Source: an uncultured Gardnerella sp.
Lineage (GTDB): Bacteria; Actinomycetota; Actinomycetes; Actinomycetales; Bifidobacteriaceae
Direction: 5' to 3'
Assembly (NCBI GenBank): GCA_947254595.1
Contig: CAMYED010000007.1
Location: 1-32,492, forward strand
DNA: 32,492 nt
Made by a program: the position numbers and the translations under genes. The number at the start of each line of letters is the position of its first letter. Position 1 is the first letter of the stretch. The notes beneath the pieces were generated by a model. It ran no database searches. It was not told the origin of the DNA and worked only from the letters and a program-made list of their open reading frames with translations. This document shows positions 24,923 to 32,492 of the stretch, piece after piece.

Positions 24923-26029
24923 ATGAACATGGTTTTAGATATGAATATGGTGATCTGGTTTGTGGCGGCGACCATAGTTATTGCTGTGTTGCTAGTGGCT
25001 GTTGCAGTAATCTTGCGAATTTGCAGCCATAGTCGAGGCCCTGAAATTCCAGCAAGTGTTGATGATTCAGTTGAAGTAGGCAAGAACGAATCTAAGATTC
25101 CAGAATCAACAACTTCTCGTTTACAGCGCCTTCGAAAACGTTTATCTAATAGCGCAAATCCATTCGGTCTCACACTTTTCAATATCATAAGCAAAGACCA
25201 TCTGTCTAAGGAAGACTGGGAAGATGTAGAAGATACTTTATTGATGGCTGATGTTGGCGCAAAAGCTAGTGAGGAATTAGTTGATTCTTTACGCCAAGAT
25301 GCTCGTATTTCTGGAACTTCTAGTGCAGAAGATGTGCGTGAGGCTTTGCGTGCAAAACTTTTGGAATTGGTTGGTGAAAATACTGATCGTCGTTTGAACG
25401 AAAATAAGCCTGATGCGCATCATCCAGGCGTTATTATGATGGTTGGCGTAAACGGAACTGGAAAAACAACAACTGCAGGCAAGCTAGCAAGACTATTTGT
25501 TGCTCAAAAGCAATCTGTAATGATGGCTGCTGCAGATACATTCAGAGCAGCAGCAGCAGATCAGCTTGAAACCTGGGCATCTGAAGTAAATGTGCCAGTT
25601 GTTCGCGCAGATAAAGATGGTGCTGATCCTGCGTCCGTAGCTTTTACAGCAGCACAAAAAGCTAAAGAAAATAAAACTGATGTTCTTATTATTGATACTG
25701 CTGGACGTTTACAAAATAAAGCGAATTTAATGGATGAGCTTGGGAAAATTCGGAGAGTAGTAGAAAAAACTATGCCTGTAGATGAAGTACTGCTTGTGCT
25801 GGATGCTACTACTGGGCAAAATGGAATGGCTCAAGCAAAAATATTTGCTGAAGCGATTGGCATTACTGGAGTTGTACTTACAAAGCTTGATGGTTCTGCT
25901 AAAGGTGGAATTGTTGTTGCAGTTCAAAAAGAACTTGGTGTTCCTGTAAAACTTGTTGGATTAGGAGAAGGGCCGGATGATTTAATCCAATTCGATCCGC
26001 AAAGTTTTGTTGAAGGTTTGTTGGCATAA
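24923..26029 (+). CDS. ftsY: Signal recognition particle receptor FtsY
   Basis: 368 residues. This SRP-type GTPase docks ribosome-SRP complexes at the membrane for co-translational insertion. It begins with a transmembrane helix (VIWFVAATIVIAVLLVAVAV), typical of actinobacterial FtsY. The N domain (about 55-125) and the NG GTPase follow, with P-loop GVNGTGKT (about 174-181), DTFRAAAADQL, DTAGRL (about 257) and TKLDGSAKGG (about 319). The open frame begins at a TTG at 24887; ATG 24923 was chosen because it has AGG about 8 bases upstream and leads directly into the membrane helix. The ammonium transporter gene follows after 93 bp. Confidence 0.96.
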   Translation: MNMVLDMNMVIWFVAATIVIAVLLVAVAVILRICSHSRGPEIPASVDDSVEVGKNESKIPESTTSRLQRLRKRLSNSANPFGLTLFNIISKDHLSKEDWEDVEDTLLMADVGAKASEELVDSLRQDARISGTSSAEDVREALRAKLLELVGENTDRRLNENKPDAHHPGVIMMVGVNGTGKTTTAGKLARLFVAQKQSVMMAAADTFRAAAADQLETWASEVNVPVVRADKDGADPASVAFTAAQKAKENKTDVLIIDTAGRLQNKANLMDELGKIRRVVEKTMPVDEVLLVLDATTGQNGMAQAKIFAEAIGITGVVLTKLDGSAKGGIVVAVQKELGVPVKLVGLGEGPDDLIQFDPQSFVEGLLA

Positions 26030-26122
26030 GATATATTTGAATTTCCGACTACAATAGGTAGAAAGTGATGTATCAGCTGCAATGGTTATTCCTTGCACTG
26101 TTTGAAATAATTGAGGTGAAAA

Positions 26123-27904
26123 ATGACCACAATGGATCCGCAGTGGGCGTTGTTGGCCGGCGCATTGGTGTTTATTATCACGCCGGGTATTGCCCTATTT
26201 TATGGCGGCCGCGAACGCGCTACTTCTATGGTAAATATGATGATGTTATCCGCTGGCGCTATCGCTGTTACAACGCTTGTATGGACTTTGTGGGGATGGT
26301 CACTGGCTTTTGCTGGTAAAGATATGGCTGGCGGAGTTGTTGGCGACCCATTTAGCGGTTTACTATTCCGCGATTCTATGGTTGCAGACCATGGTGTATT
26401 TACATCTATGGATGCTAATTCCGGATTAGCTGGAGGCATTCCTGCCGCATTCCGTTTAGCTTGCGCAGTTGTTGCAGTTGCTTTAATTACGGGAGCATTG
26501 GCTGGGCGCGTGCGCTATTCTATTTGGCTTATTTTCGTGGCTGTTTGGGTTACTTTAGTATTTGCTCCGCTTGCTCATATGGTTTGTGGCGGCGGATTGC
26601 TGTCTCCTAATGGAGCTATCTCGCAAGCTTTGGGCATTCAAGTGCATGATTTTGCAGGCGGATCTTTACTACATATTGCTGCTGCAGTTTCAGCTTTTGC
26701 AATTGTTATGATTATTGGCGGACATGCTCATTTCCCATTGAAGCGTTTGGTATTGCATATTAAAAATGTTGCTCATGCTGGAACAGGAGCTGGCTCGGCA
26801 TCTGCTAAAACTAATTCTCGTAATGCAAAGAGCCGTTTATCTCGAGCATTGTGGGCTGATGTTGCAAAGGCTCAGGATAATTCTTCTACCGAATCTGTTG
26901 TTTCTTCAGTAGCTACTGTGGCTGAAGTTGCTGAAACTTCTTCTCAGTCATCTGTTGAAAATGGTTCTGTTCGTCATCCGCATAATGTCCCATTTGTTAT
27001 GCTTGGAATTTTCTTGATTTGGTTCGGATGGCTTGGCTTAATGATCGGCTCTTCCGCCGGTGTTCCAGGTGTTGCTGGTTATGCTTGGGTAAGTTCCACA
27101 ATAACCGCATCTGCATCAATGTTGGCTTGGGGTGTGACCGAACGTTTGCGTTCTGGATGTTTCTCTGCATTGGGTGCTGCGTCCGGCGTTATGGCAGGTT
27201 TATCTGCTAGCGCAGCTGCAGCAGACGTTATTGCGCCGCTGTGGGCTTTGGTTTTGGGTGTGCTTTCTGGCGTTATTACTTCACTTGTGACTCATTCTCG
27301 CACTTTCACACGTTATGACGGAGCTTTGCATGTTGTAAGTGTAAATGGTGTTGCAGCTCTTATTGGTGTAATTTCCGTTGGACTTTTTGCAGATGGTTCT
27401 GGTTTGCTTTCTGTTGGAGATTGGCATCAGCTTGTTGCGCAACTTTGCTTAATCGGAATTGTAGTGCTTTACTCTGGTGCTGTAACAGCTATTGTTGCTT
27501 TTGCTCTCGAAAAGCTTTTTGGATGGCGTATTTCTGAAGCTAAGGAACGTAAGGGCGTTGATTTAGCCGATCAAGGCGAACGTGCTTATGATTTCTCTGC
27601 CATTGCTCAAAGTCATGAAGGTGCTGTTGTTGCAGTGTCTGACGATGCGTCAAGTAAAACTCAGATGGCCGTTCTTACTTCGGTTGATATTGCAGTTGAT
27701 GACAATTCTCTGGAGCCTGAATCGACTAGTGCAGATAAGCAAACAGTTTTGGAAACTGGTAAGGAATCAGATTCTGAAACTAATGGCGAATCCGAAAAGA
27801 GTCAATCTGAAGTTAATTTAGACGGAAAAACATTAGAAGAAGAGCAAGAATCTAATAAAAACAATAAAAAATCTAGTAAATCTCGCGAAGATAACGGTAA
27901 GTAA
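26123..27904 (+). CDS. amt: Ammonium transporter (Amt family), divergent pore
   Basis: 593 residues with about 11 membrane segments. Family landmarks include FYGGRERATSMVNMMM, AHMVCGGGLL, DFAGGSLLH (176-184) and the C-terminal GERAYDFSA. Compared with E. coli AmtB, the first pore histidine is kept (His184). The second is Asn408 (SVNGVAAL instead of VHGVCGI), and the phenylalanine gate residues correspond to Cys114 and Leu306. The binding-site tryptophan corresponds to Cys155. There is a ~65-residue polar Ser/Ala-rich insertion in the mid-protein loop and a ~110-residue acidic C-terminal tail. No PII (glnB/glnK) gene follows. GAGGTG precedes the ATG. Transport of ammonium itself is therefore less certain than family membership. 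Confidence 0.9.
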   Translation: MTTMDPQWALLAGALVFIITPGIALFYGGRERATSMVNMMMLSAGAIAVTTLVWTLWGWSLAFAGKDMAGGVVGDPFSGLLFRDSMVADHGVFTSMDANSGLAGGIPAAFRLACAVVAVALITGALAGRVRYSIWLIFVAVWVTLVFAPLAHMVCGGGLLSPNGAISQALGIQVHDFAGGSLLHIAAAVSAFAIVMIIGGHAHFPLKRLVLHIKNVAHAGTGAGSASAKTNSRNAKSRLSRALWADVAKAQDNSSTESVVSSVATVAEVAETSSQSSVENGSVRHPHNVPFVMLGIFLIWFGWLGLMIGSSAGVPGVAGYAWVSSTITASASMLAWGVTERLRSGCFSALGAASGVMAGLSASAAAADVIAPLWALVLGVLSGVITSLVTHSRTFTRYDGALHVVSVNGVAALIGVISVGLFADGSGLLSVGDWHQLVAQLCLIGIVVLYSGAVTAIVAFALEKLFGWRISEAKERKGVDLADQGERAYDFSAIAQSHEGAVVAVSDDASSKTQMAVLTSVDIAVDDNSLEPESTSADKQTVLETGKESDSETNGESEKSQSEVNLDGKTLEEEQESNKNNKKSSKSREDNGK

Positions 27905-27947
27905 AGCTGGAAAAATAGATTCCGTAAGACACGCACGAATTATTAAA

Positions 27948-28051
27948 TGTGGATAAAAAGATAAGTTATCCACATTTTAGGCGTGTCTAAGTGGATATCC
28001 CACAAAATTATCCACACAGTGGGGATAACATTGTGGATAATGTGCGGATAA
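27948..28051. other. DnaA-box cluster (origin-like or DnaA-titrating site)
   Basis: Perfect TTATCCACA boxes lie at 27966-27974 and 28008-28016 (plus) and 27948-27956 and 28032-28040 (minus). One-mismatch boxes lie at 28020-28028 and 28043-28051 (minus). A near-palindrome GTGGATATCCCAC (27991-28003) lies between. About 120 bp of AT-rich DNA follows to the MATE gene. This is the organisation of DnaA-binding regions, but dnaA and dnaN are not nearby, so it may be a reservoir, a regulatory site or a secondary origin-like element. Confidence 0.85.
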
Positions 28052-28181
28052 CTTTGCGGAATCATATTTTTATTTGCACTTTACTCATATTTGTGTTATC
28101 TCAATCGCGAATATTTTTATGTAGTATTTGCACAATATTGCATTTGCTGCGATTAGCTAGATAGCAGTGAAATGAAGCATT

Positions 28182-29543
28182 ATGACGAATCAAGAGTTGG
28201 ATAATCAGAATAAAAAAGAGGTACTTCGCAATATTTGGATACTTGCTGTACCAACTTTTGGACAGCTTATATCTGAACCTGCGTTCGTACTTATTGACAC
28301 TGCTATTATTGGTCATATTGGCAGAAACGCGTTGGCTGGACTTTCTATTGGCTCAACAGTGCTTCTTACCATTGCAGGTCTTTGCTTATTTTTGGCGTAC
28401 AACACAACTTCTCAAGTTGCTCGTCTTTTAGGTGCGGGTAGACGTCGAGAAGGTTTTAGCGTTGGAATGGATGGCTTGTGGCTTGCATTATTTCTTGGTG
28501 TAATTCTTACAGCATTGCTTATTTTCGCCGCTAAGCCGCTATGTTATGCAATAGGCGCGCGTGGATCTACGTTGCAAGATGCTATTGTGTACACTCAAAT
28601 GGTTATGCCAGGCCTTCCAGCAATGCTTCTTGTGTATGCTGCAAACGGAATATTTCGAGGGCTTAGAAAAGTCCGTATAACCTTATTCGCTGCTGCTAGT
28701 GGCGCTGTGCTTAATACTATTCTCGATGTGATTGCAGTTTTTGGGTTAAACATGGGAATTGCCGGCTCCGGAATTGCAACAATGATTGCTCAATGGTATA
28801 TGGGGCTTGTGCTCAGTATTCCAGCTGTTATTTGGGCTATGCAAAGTGGTGCTCGTCTTAAACCTAATTTTCAACATATTTTACATTCTGCAGGAACTGG
28901 CATGCCACTATTCGTGCGAACACTTGCATTGCGCGTGTGCATGGTTGCTACGGTTGTTGCTGCAACTCGTCTTGGTACAAATACGCTTGCTGCGTATCAA
29001 GTTGCTAATTCTTGCTGGAATTTTGTTATGAATATTCTCGATGCTATTGGTATTGCGGCACAAACTATTGTTGCCTCAGTGCTAGGAGCAGGCCTACGTA
29101 AACGTGCTGGAATTATTACACGCATTTGTGCTCAAGTGGGTGCTGTAAGCAGCTTAGTAGTCGGTTTATTCATGATTTTAGTGGGGTGGAGCTGTTCGCC
29201 ACTGTTTAGTCCGCGCGCAGATATTCAGCTTTTAATTTCTGTAGGCATGACAATTCTTGGCTTGTTCTTGCCTCTTGCTGGATGGATGTGGGCGCTAGAT
29301 GGAGTATTAATCGGAGCTGGTGACCATTCTTACTTAGCAAAATCATGCTCAGCGACGGCAGTTGTGTATTTAGGCGTACTTATTTGTACAAGCTGTTTTG
29401 ACGTTGCTTTTAACGCGAACGATGTAATAAGAACAATCACATTGTGGATTGTGCTAAATTCAGTGTATATTGGCGGTCGTGCGCTGGGAAATAGTTTGCG
29501 CATTAGAAACGATTTGTGGATGAATGCTGCACTAAAACTATAA
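28182..29543 (+). CDS. MATE family efflux transporter (DinF-like)
   Basis: 453 residues with about 12 hydrophobic segments in two homologous halves. The N-terminal signature (PTFGQLISEPAFVLIDTAIIGHIG) is typical of the DinF branch of the MATE/MOP superfamily, which exports cationic drugs or metabolites in exchange for Na+ or H+. It belongs to the same superfamily as the murJ product in this window. The substrate is unknown. No strong ribosome-binding site is seen before the ATG. Its promoter must lie in or beside the DnaA-box cluster, so DnaA control is possible. dnaB follows after 77 bp. Confidence 0.93.
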   Translation: MTNQELDNQNKKEVLRNIWILAVPTFGQLISEPAFVLIDTAIIGHIGRNALAGLSIGSTVLLTIAGLCLFLAYNTTSQVARLLGAGRRREGFSVGMDGLWLALFLGVILTALLIFAAKPLCYAIGARGSTLQDAIVYTQMVMPGLPAMLLVYAANGIFRGLRKVRITLFAAASGAVLNTILDVIAVFGLNMGIAGSGIATMIAQWYMGLVLSIPAVIWAMQSGARLKPNFQHILHSAGTGMPLFVRTLALRVCMVATVVAATRLGTNTLAAYQVANSCWNFVMNILDAIGIAAQTIVASVLGAGLRKRAGIITRICAQVGAVSSLVVGLFMILVGWSCSPLFSPRADIQLLISVGMTILGLFLPLAGWMWALDGVLIGAGDHSYLAKSCSATAVVYLGVLICTSCFDVAFNANDVIRTITLWIVLNSVYIGGRALGNSLRIRNDLWMNAALKL

Positions 29544-29620
29544 ATATTTTGTAATATTACTTGCGCAAATATTTTGAAGTTTTTGTTCTTAAATACGTGC
29601 GCGCGTTTATACTCGTTTTT

Positions 29621-31093
29621 ATGGCAGATAATGATATGTGGCAGTCTACTAATGGCAATACTGGTCGCGCAGGAAGCAATCGTGGCGGCAATGTTGGCGC
29701 ACCGATATATGGTTCTGGAGCTACTCGTAACGCTGAAGGAACAAGCGGTACTACACTGTTTGATCGTGTGCCTCCGCACGATGTTGACGCCGAAATGGCA
29801 GTGCTTGGCGGAATGCTTATGAGCAAAGATGCTATCGGTGAAGTATCGCAAGTGCTAGAAACAGCAGATTTTTATCAGCCTCAGCATCAAACTATTTACG
29901 ATGCTATTCTTACGCTTTTTGCAGGCTCTCAGCCTGTTGATGTTGTGCTTGTAGCTAACGAATTAATGAAGGATGGAAATCTCGATAAAGTTGGCGGAGC
30001 TGACTATTTGCACAGCCTAGTAGCTTCTGTGCCAACAGCCGCAAACGCAATGTACTACGCAGATATTGTGCATCAAAATGCTGTTCTTCGTAACGTTATT
30101 ACTGCTGGAACAAAAATTGCGCAAATGGGCTATTCTGCATCCGGGGCTCAGGCAGAAGATATTGTAAATCTTGCGCAATCAGAAGTGTATGAGATGAGTG
30201 CAGGCAAAGTGCGTCAAGATTACGTTGCCATTGGTCCAGTTTTGCAAAATACACTTGATCAGTTAGATAAAATGCAAAATCACGAACTTGAGCAGGGTGT
30301 GCCAACAGGATTTCGTGACATTGACGAAGTTACGCAGGGTTTGCAGCCTGGTCAAATGATTGTTGTTGCAGGACGTCCGGCCATGGGTAAGTCAACGCTT
30401 GGCATTGATTTTGCTCGTTCGGCTGCACTGCACCACAATATGACATCTATTGTGTTCTCTCTAGAAATGAGCAAAGTAGAATTAGCTCAACGTATTATTG
30501 CTGCAGAAACTAATATTCCACTCGCTGCCATGCGAAGAGCAGAAGATATTACTCCAGATCGTTGGAATACTCTCAATAATTTCTGGACAAAAATGCAGGA
30601 TGCTCCGCTTTTTATTGACGACAGCCCAAATATGAGTTTGATGGAAATTCGTGCAAAATGCCGAAGGCTTAAGCAGACGAATGATTTGAAACTTGTAGTT
30701 ATTGATTATCTTCAGCTTATGAGTTCCGGCAAGCGTGTAGAAAGTCGTCAGCAGGAAGTTTCGGAATTCTCGCGTGCGCTGAAACTTCTCGCTAAAGAGC
30801 TTGAAGTGCCAGTTGTGGCTTTGAGCCAGCTTAATCGTGGACCGGAAATGCGAAACGACAAAAAGCCGCAGCTTTCAGATTTGCGTGAATCTGGTTCTAT
30901 TGAGCAGGATGCTGACGTTGTGTTCCTAGTGCATCGCCCTGATTTTTACAATAAGGAAGATCGCCCGGGCGAAGCCGATATTATTATGGCAAAGCATCGT
31001 AATGGTCCTACTGACACGTTTAATCTTGCCTTCTTGGGTGCAACTTCCAAGTTCATGGATATGCCGCAAGATTACCAGCAGGCGGGAGTGTGA
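29621..31093 (+). CDS. dnaB: Replicative DNA helicase DnaB
   Basis: 490 residues. This hexameric ATP-driven 5'-3' helicase opens the replication fork. After a Gly/Asn-rich N-terminal stretch comes the helical N-terminal domain (PPHDVDAEMAVLGGML) and the RecA-like domain with Walker A GRPAMGKST (near 250), Walker B LVVIDYLQLM (near 356) and the DLRESGSIEQDAD segment. No intein is present. The frame is open to a TTG at 29561, but the extension is hydrophobic and unlike DnaB; ATG 29621 was chosen although it lacks a clear ribosome-binding site. murT begins 6 bp after the stop. Confidence 0.96.
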   Translation: MADNDMWQSTNGNTGRAGSNRGGNVGAPIYGSGATRNAEGTSGTTLFDRVPPHDVDAEMAVLGGMLMSKDAIGEVSQVLETADFYQPQHQTIYDAILTLFAGSQPVDVVLVANELMKDGNLDKVGGADYLHSLVASVPTAANAMYYADIVHQNAVLRNVITAGTKIAQMGYSASGAQAEDIVNLAQSEVYEMSAGKVRQDYVAIGPVLQNTLDQLDKMQNHELEQGVPTGFRDIDEVTQGLQPGQMIVVAGRPAMGKSTLGIDFARSAALHHNMTSIVFSLEMSKVELAQRIIAAETNIPLAAMRRAEDITPDRWNTLNNFWTKMQDAPLFIDDSPNMSLMEIRAKCRRLKQTNDLKLVVIDYLQLMSSGKRVESRQQEVSEFSRALKLLAKELEVPVVALSQLNRGPEMRNDKKPQLSDLRESGSIEQDADVVFLVHRPDFYNKEDRPGEADIIMAKHRNGPTDTFNLAFLGATSKFMDMPQDYQQAGV

Positions 31094-31099
31094 TTTAGT

Positions 31100-32492
31100 A
31101 TGTCAAGCGGCGACCATGAATCGCGTAAAAAGTTTCACAAAGATTTGCATAAGCATTGGTACAGCTTTGCCATGCCTGCTGTTGGGAAACTTGTTTGCGC
31201 GCTTTCTAGGCTGCTTCATCATGGTGGAAGCGCATTGCCTGGTAAAGTTATTGAGAGCCTCGATTCAGGCTTTTTAGCGCGTACTCTTTCCACATTGCCA
31301 TACGGAATAGTGCTTGTTTCTGGAACCAATGGCAAAACTACCACAACGCGTATGGTAACTTCTATGCTGCGCGAGGCAGGGCTTAACGTATTTACTAATC
31401 CAACCGGTTCAAACTTTACTAGAGGAGTAGTGGCAGCTCTTGCAAAAACAATGCCGGCTTTTGGTACAAAGCTAGACGCTGATATTGCAGTTTTAGAGCT
31501 AGATGAAGCGTATGCAGTGCATTTTGTAAATCAAATCAAGCCACGCTACTCCTTATTGCTAAACGTTATGCGAGACCAGCTCGACCGATTCGGCGAAATA
31601 GATACAACTGCAAAACTATTAAGCAACGTAGCTGCCACAACCGAAGGAACAGTAGTGCTAAACCGTGAGGATCCACGTATTTGTGCGCTCGCAAGCTTTG
31701 TTCCTTCCGGCGCTTGCGTGCAATATTTTGGTTTAGATGATGCTGTAAAAAGCATGTTTCCAACTGATGATGATTTGCACAATAGCACTGAAAAAAGCGA
31801 AAATTGCGAAGATGTTGCAGTGGGGAAAAATAGCAATCTTCCTAAAGCAGACGTTGTGCTTTCAAAAGTTGGAGACCACGAGGCTGAGTTTATACTTGAT
31901 GGCAAGCGCAAAACCACATCTGTAAAACTTGACGGCGCTTACAATATTTTCAACGCTGCTGCTGCAGCAACAGTAGTTCGCGCTATATTAGCGGACGCTG
32001 CAAAACAAAATTCTTCGTTGAAAAAATTTGACGACGATGCGCTTATGGAAGCGATTTCGCACGTAACTCCTGCTTTTGGTAGAGGCGAAGTAATTGAAGT
32101 TAATGGCGCTCCTGTTGAGCTTGTTTTAGTGAAGAATCCTATTGGTTTTAGACTTGCGATTGCTTCGGATCATCCGAAAAATCACGATACCATGATTGCA
32201 ATTTGCGACGAATACGCTGACGGTAGAGACATGAGCTGGCTGTGGGACGTTGATTTTGCAAGCTTTAGAAGCGCGGGAGTTGCGTGCGTTTCTGGAACTC
32301 GAGCGTGGGATATGGCTTTGCGGCTGCAATATGATAAGGTCTCATCTCGCAATGTGAATACGGATTTGGAAGAAGACGTTAAATCTTTCGTAAACGGCGA
32401 TTTTAGTGGCAACGTTAAAAATGCAAAACGAATATACTGCACGTATACTGCCATGCTTCGCGTGCGCGCGGCTTTAGCGCAACTTGCGGAAG
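31100..32492 (+). CDS. murT: Lipid II isoglutaminyl synthase subunit MurT, 3' end outside window
   Basis: 464 codons are visible and the frame is open at the right edge. MurT is the Mur-ligase-like ATPase subunit that with GatD amidates the D-glutamate of lipid II. It shows P-loop SGTNGKTTTT (about 74-83), the ELDEAY motif and the MurT-typical LLNVMRDQLDRFGEIDTT. The C-terminal DUF1727 region (FGRGEVIEV...LVKNPIGF, DYADGRDMSWLWD-like) is present. The central insertion lacks the four-cysteine zinc ribbon seen in many MurT proteins. GGGAG inside the dnaB end serves as ribosome-binding site, so the two genes are probably co-transcribed; gatD is expected next. Confidence 0.94.
   Translation, partial: MSSGDHESRKKFHKDLHKHWYSFAMPAVGKLVCALSRLLHHGGSALPGKVIESLDSGFLARTLSTLPYGIVLVSGTNGKTTTTRMVTSMLREAGLNVFTNPTGSNFTRGVVAALAKTMPAFGTKLDADIAVLELDEAYAVHFVNQIKPRYSLLLNVMRDQLDRFGEIDTTAKLLSNVAATTEGTVVLNREDPRICALASFVPSGACVQYFGLDDAVKSMFPTDDDLHNSTEKSENCEDVAVGKNSNLPKADVVLSKVGDHEAEFILDGKRKTTSVKLDGAYNIFNAAAAATVVRAILADAAKQNSSLKKFDDDALMEAISHVTPAFGRGEVIEVNGAPVELVLVKNPIGFRLAIASDHPKNHDTMIAICDEYADGRDMSWLWDVDFASFRSAGVACVSGTRAWDMALRLQYDKVSSRNVNTDLEEDVKSFVNGDFSGNVKNAKRIYCTYTAMLRVRAALAQLAE

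Noticed and set aside
27948..28051. Claim that this is the chromosomal oriC
   Set aside because: dnaA and dnaN are not in the window and skew cannot be judged from this stretch, so only a DnaA-box cluster is called.
29561..29620. N-terminal extension of dnaB from a TTG
   Set aside because: The extra residues are hydrophobic and unlike DnaB, and no ribosome-binding site is seen.

Overview
The window is a chromosomal segment of a low-GC member of the Bifidobacteriaceae, most likely Gardnerella. This is inferred from the actinobacterial gene order (trxB, a MurJ-linked pseudokinase, murJ, a DUF6049 protein, a NUDIX protein, cca; then an RpfB-like gene followed by rsmA), bifidobacterial-type proteins, and AT-leaning codon use that is low for Bifidobacterium itself. 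In relatives such as Mycobacterium the first block lies beside parA/parB and oriC. Two perfect parS sites at the left end fit that position.

Layout. 1-2344: 3' part of a leucine-rich-repeat/G5 surface protein. 2345-2408: paired parS sites. 2419-11118 (minus strand): trxB, a membrane pseudokinase, murJ, a DUF6049 membrane protein and a NUDIX hydrolase, with cca divergent (11206-12633, plus). 12634-13355: gene-free and repeat-rich. 13356-16807 (minus): a LytR_C protein, rsmA and an RpfB-like cell-wall enzyme. 16808-17519: a candidate small RNA gene and tRNA-Thr. 17541-20392 (plus): a membrane Ser/Thr kinase and a DsbA-like protein. 20393-21310: gene-free and repeat-rich. 21311-24104 (plus): an orphan sugar-ABC ATPase (UgpC/MsmK type) and a DUF4032 protein. 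24312-24714 (minus): tRNA-Lys and a small glutaredoxin. 24923 to the end (plus): ftsY, a divergent ammonium transporter, a DnaA-box cluster, a MATE exporter, dnaB and murT (cut by the window end).

Most genes are core functions: cell-wall synthesis (murJ with its pseudokinase, murT, the RpfB-like enzyme, LytR_C), redox (trxB, DsbA-like, glutaredoxin), translation and secretion (cca, rsmA, ftsY, tRNAs) and replication (dnaB, parS, DnaA boxes).

The least explained content is intergenic. (i) Three arrays, each of four degenerate palindromic units about 52 bp apart, lie at about 5.94, 13.08 and 20.78 kb; two are close inverted copies of each other. (ii) A compact, self-terminating structured RNA candidate lies upstream of the RpfB-like gene and carries UCCCC in every hairpin loop. 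(iii) Four perfect and two one-mismatch DnaA boxes sit in about 104 bp with no dnaA gene nearby. (iv) A duplicated hairpin module with a 180-bp period lies downstream of the dsbA-like gene. In the proteins, the Amt transporter lacks several canonical pore residues.
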